Shown piece by piece: positions 62,340 to 64,000 of a stretch of DNA of 64,000 bases. The stretch is from Polytrichum commune (lineage: Eukaryota > Streptophyta > Polytrichopsida > Polytrichales > Polytrichaceae). How positions within the stretch are numbered: the stretch's first letter is position 1; every line of letters starts with the position of its first letter. The position numbers were made by a program, and so were the translations under genes. The stretch lies in NCBI GenBank assembly GCA_950295325.1, contig OX485806.1, forward strand, positions 15,438,001 to 15,502,000, in the 5' to 3' direction. The notes beneath the pieces were generated by a model that did no database searches, was not told the origin of the DNA, and saw nothing but the letters and a program-made list of their open reading frames with translations.

Positions 62340-62790
62340 CAGTCTATATTGTATGTAGTGTCACATGATATTTTACGTCACTATGATAACTTTTCTAATG
62401 ACACTTCTTATGAATAAGATTACAAGTATTGTCATAAATGAAAATAAGAAAAGAAAAGAAAAGATGAAATCCATGCCAACTAGTAGAAAAGTTTGGCATG
62501 TTTTGCATCTAATATTTATGTAATGGAATATTGTCGTGAATGATTAAAAATTGAATGGAAAATCACTCTGTAAGTGACAGTGATTGCAACATTGTAAGTC
62601 TACAATGTTGGTTTTTTTTTCTTACAATGATTGAAAAATAATGCTAAGTTTACAGTTAGTGTTGGGACCCTACACGGGTGGTTAACAACTAATACTAAGC
62701 AATGAAGTATGAAATTAATATTGTCATGAATGATTGAAACTTGGATGAAAATCACTTAGCAAGTGACATGAATTGCAACATTGTGAATCT
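62340..62790 (+). repeat. CACTA-like family A copy (plus), with an internal duplication
   Basis: Starts TATTGTATGTAGTGTCACATG and GATAACTTTTCTAATGACAC. The ATATTGTCRTGAATGATT-AAA-TTG-ATG-AAAATCACT block occurs twice (about 62.53 and 62.70 kb), so the copy is rearranged. It sets the upstream limit of hnRNP promoter DNA. Confidence 0.6.
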
Positions 62791-62849
62791 ATTATGGATA
62801 TTGCTTTTGTACCTATATTGAAGCATTGGAGTGAAGGCTTTCGCTTAGC

Positions 62850-63230
62850 TACATTGAATATTGTATTTAGTGTCACCAATTATATTTGTCTTGCTCAATA
62901 CTAATTGTGAATTGCCCATGTAGTGTCACCGATACTAAATGTAAACCTAAACATTATTTGTGATTTCTTGGCCAAAAAAATGGCGTTACATATTTACAAT
63001 TTGCAATTACTATCACTTGGTAAGTAATTTTTCATCCAATTTCCAATCACCCATAACAACATTTCATTATGGAATTATTGGGATGCAAACTATACCAATT
63101 TTTTATCCCACCCACACTTACTGGTGGGTGTGGCCAACAAACAAACGATCAAACTCCATTCACTAGCATTTAGCAAGTGTATGTGTGATTCTCTTCACTA
63201 GCTTGTTTTTCTCTAGAAGACCTACATTGA
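62850..63230 (-). repeat. CACTA-like family A copy (minus)
   Basis: TATTGTATTTAGTGTCACCAA, CTTGCTCAATACTAATTGTGA and TTTTTCATCCAATTTCCAATC match 42.58 kb in the same orientation. Confidence 0.65.
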
Positions 63231-63469
63231 TTATCCCAATTAGTGTGTGTTATTATTTCAAATTATGTAGTGCTATAACTACTTAATGAGAATGTAATAT
63301 TTCATGAAGCAAAGTCATTTATGTTCTAACTTATACTATCTAAACAAATAGTAAATTTAACTTTTGAGTAAGACGTTCCATATTTACTATCAAAAGTTCA
63401 ATAGGTTATTTGGACATTATAAATTAGAACACAAATGACTTTGCTTGGTTTAGTATTACATTCTCAAAT

Positions 63470-63833
63470 TTAGTGTCTTATGGTATTTAATGTCACTATG
63501 ATAACTTTTTGGATGACACTTGTTATAAATAGATTTGCAAATATTGTCATGGATGATGGCTGAGTTCATCCATTGGCCAAAACCCTACCTTCTTTTGTTA
63601 GTAACTTGTGATGAAATATTGTCATGGATGATTGAACTTTGGATGAAAATTCAGTTGGTAAGTGACAGTAACTGTAAATCTAAATCCCCCCCCCCAAATA
63701 TACAAGGAATGAAAAATAATGTTGGGTTAACAATTAATGTTGGTGGCACTATATCGCGGTTTACAATTAGTATTGAGCAAGACAATTAGAATTAGTGACA
63801 TGAAATATTATATTTAGTGTAGTTATTGCATTG
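63470..63833 (+). repeat. CACTA-like family A copy (plus), near full length
   Basis: Matches 33,876-34,175 in order, including AAAACCCTACCTTCT and CGCGGTTTACAAT, and ends ATATTTAGTGTAGT. A poly-C run interrupts it near 63,687-63,696. Confidence 0.7.
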
Positions 63834-63879
63834 TGTGACTCTAAATGGGATAATCAGTGTAGTACAAACCCTACAAATC

Positions 63880-64000
63880 AACCAATGTAATTACCCAATG
63901 TACTTACAAATGTTGCAATTACTATTACTTACTAAGTGACTTTTATCCCAAATTTCAATAATCTATGACAAAAATTATTATATATTTGTTAGAATGCATA
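63880..64000 (-). repeat. CACTA-like family A copy, cut by the window end
   Basis: TTACTAAGTGACTTTTATCC and AATTTCAATAATC correspond to the middle of the minus-orientation copies. Confidence 0.5.

Overview
This is nuclear DNA from a land plant. It holds spliced GT-AG genes of plant families, a telo-box, CT-rich leader DNA, and Tourist-like and hAT-type elements in AT-rich, gene-poor DNA. I cannot name the species. The hnRNP gene carries a zinc finger and dsRNA-binding domain that I do not recall in its flowering-plant relatives, so a non-seed plant is possible; that is inference.

Two genes are well supported, both on the minus strand. (1) 17,488-24,748 is a POLAR-like polarity/scaffold gene. 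Eight exons join in frame for 1,484 residues, and at least one 5' coding exon is not located. (2) 54,466-61,462 is a complete 12-exon gene for a 1,347-residue hnRNP R/Q-type protein. Its order is RG/Ala-rich start, acidic region, three RRMs, C2H2 zinc finger, dsRNA-binding domain, Gly-rich region and Gln/Pro/Tyr-rich tail. A third, weaker minus-strand candidate (49,656-52,532) is a chain of short exons that join in frame, product unknown.

The rest is repeat-rich. 1-17.4 kb holds a long inverted repeat with ~0.7-0.8 kb arms (5.1-8.25 kb), small foldback elements, microsatellites and one isolated coding-like ORF (10,742-11,023). 26.5-47 kb holds at least three Tourist-like elements with TAA/TTA duplications (a fourth lies in the last intron of gene 1), a 51-bp tandem array of hairpins, copies of a CACTA-like repeat, tRNA-like SINE relics and a 598-bp hAT element with a perfect 8-bp target duplication. 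62.3-64 kb is a cluster of CACTA-like copies; the window also starts inside one.

The two genes show no evident shared pathway: one is expected at the cell cortex, the other in RNA metabolism. Their upstream regions share the same G-box context (GCCACGTGTCAT). No rRNA gene, intact tRNA gene, CRISPR array or intact retrotransposon polyprotein was seen.
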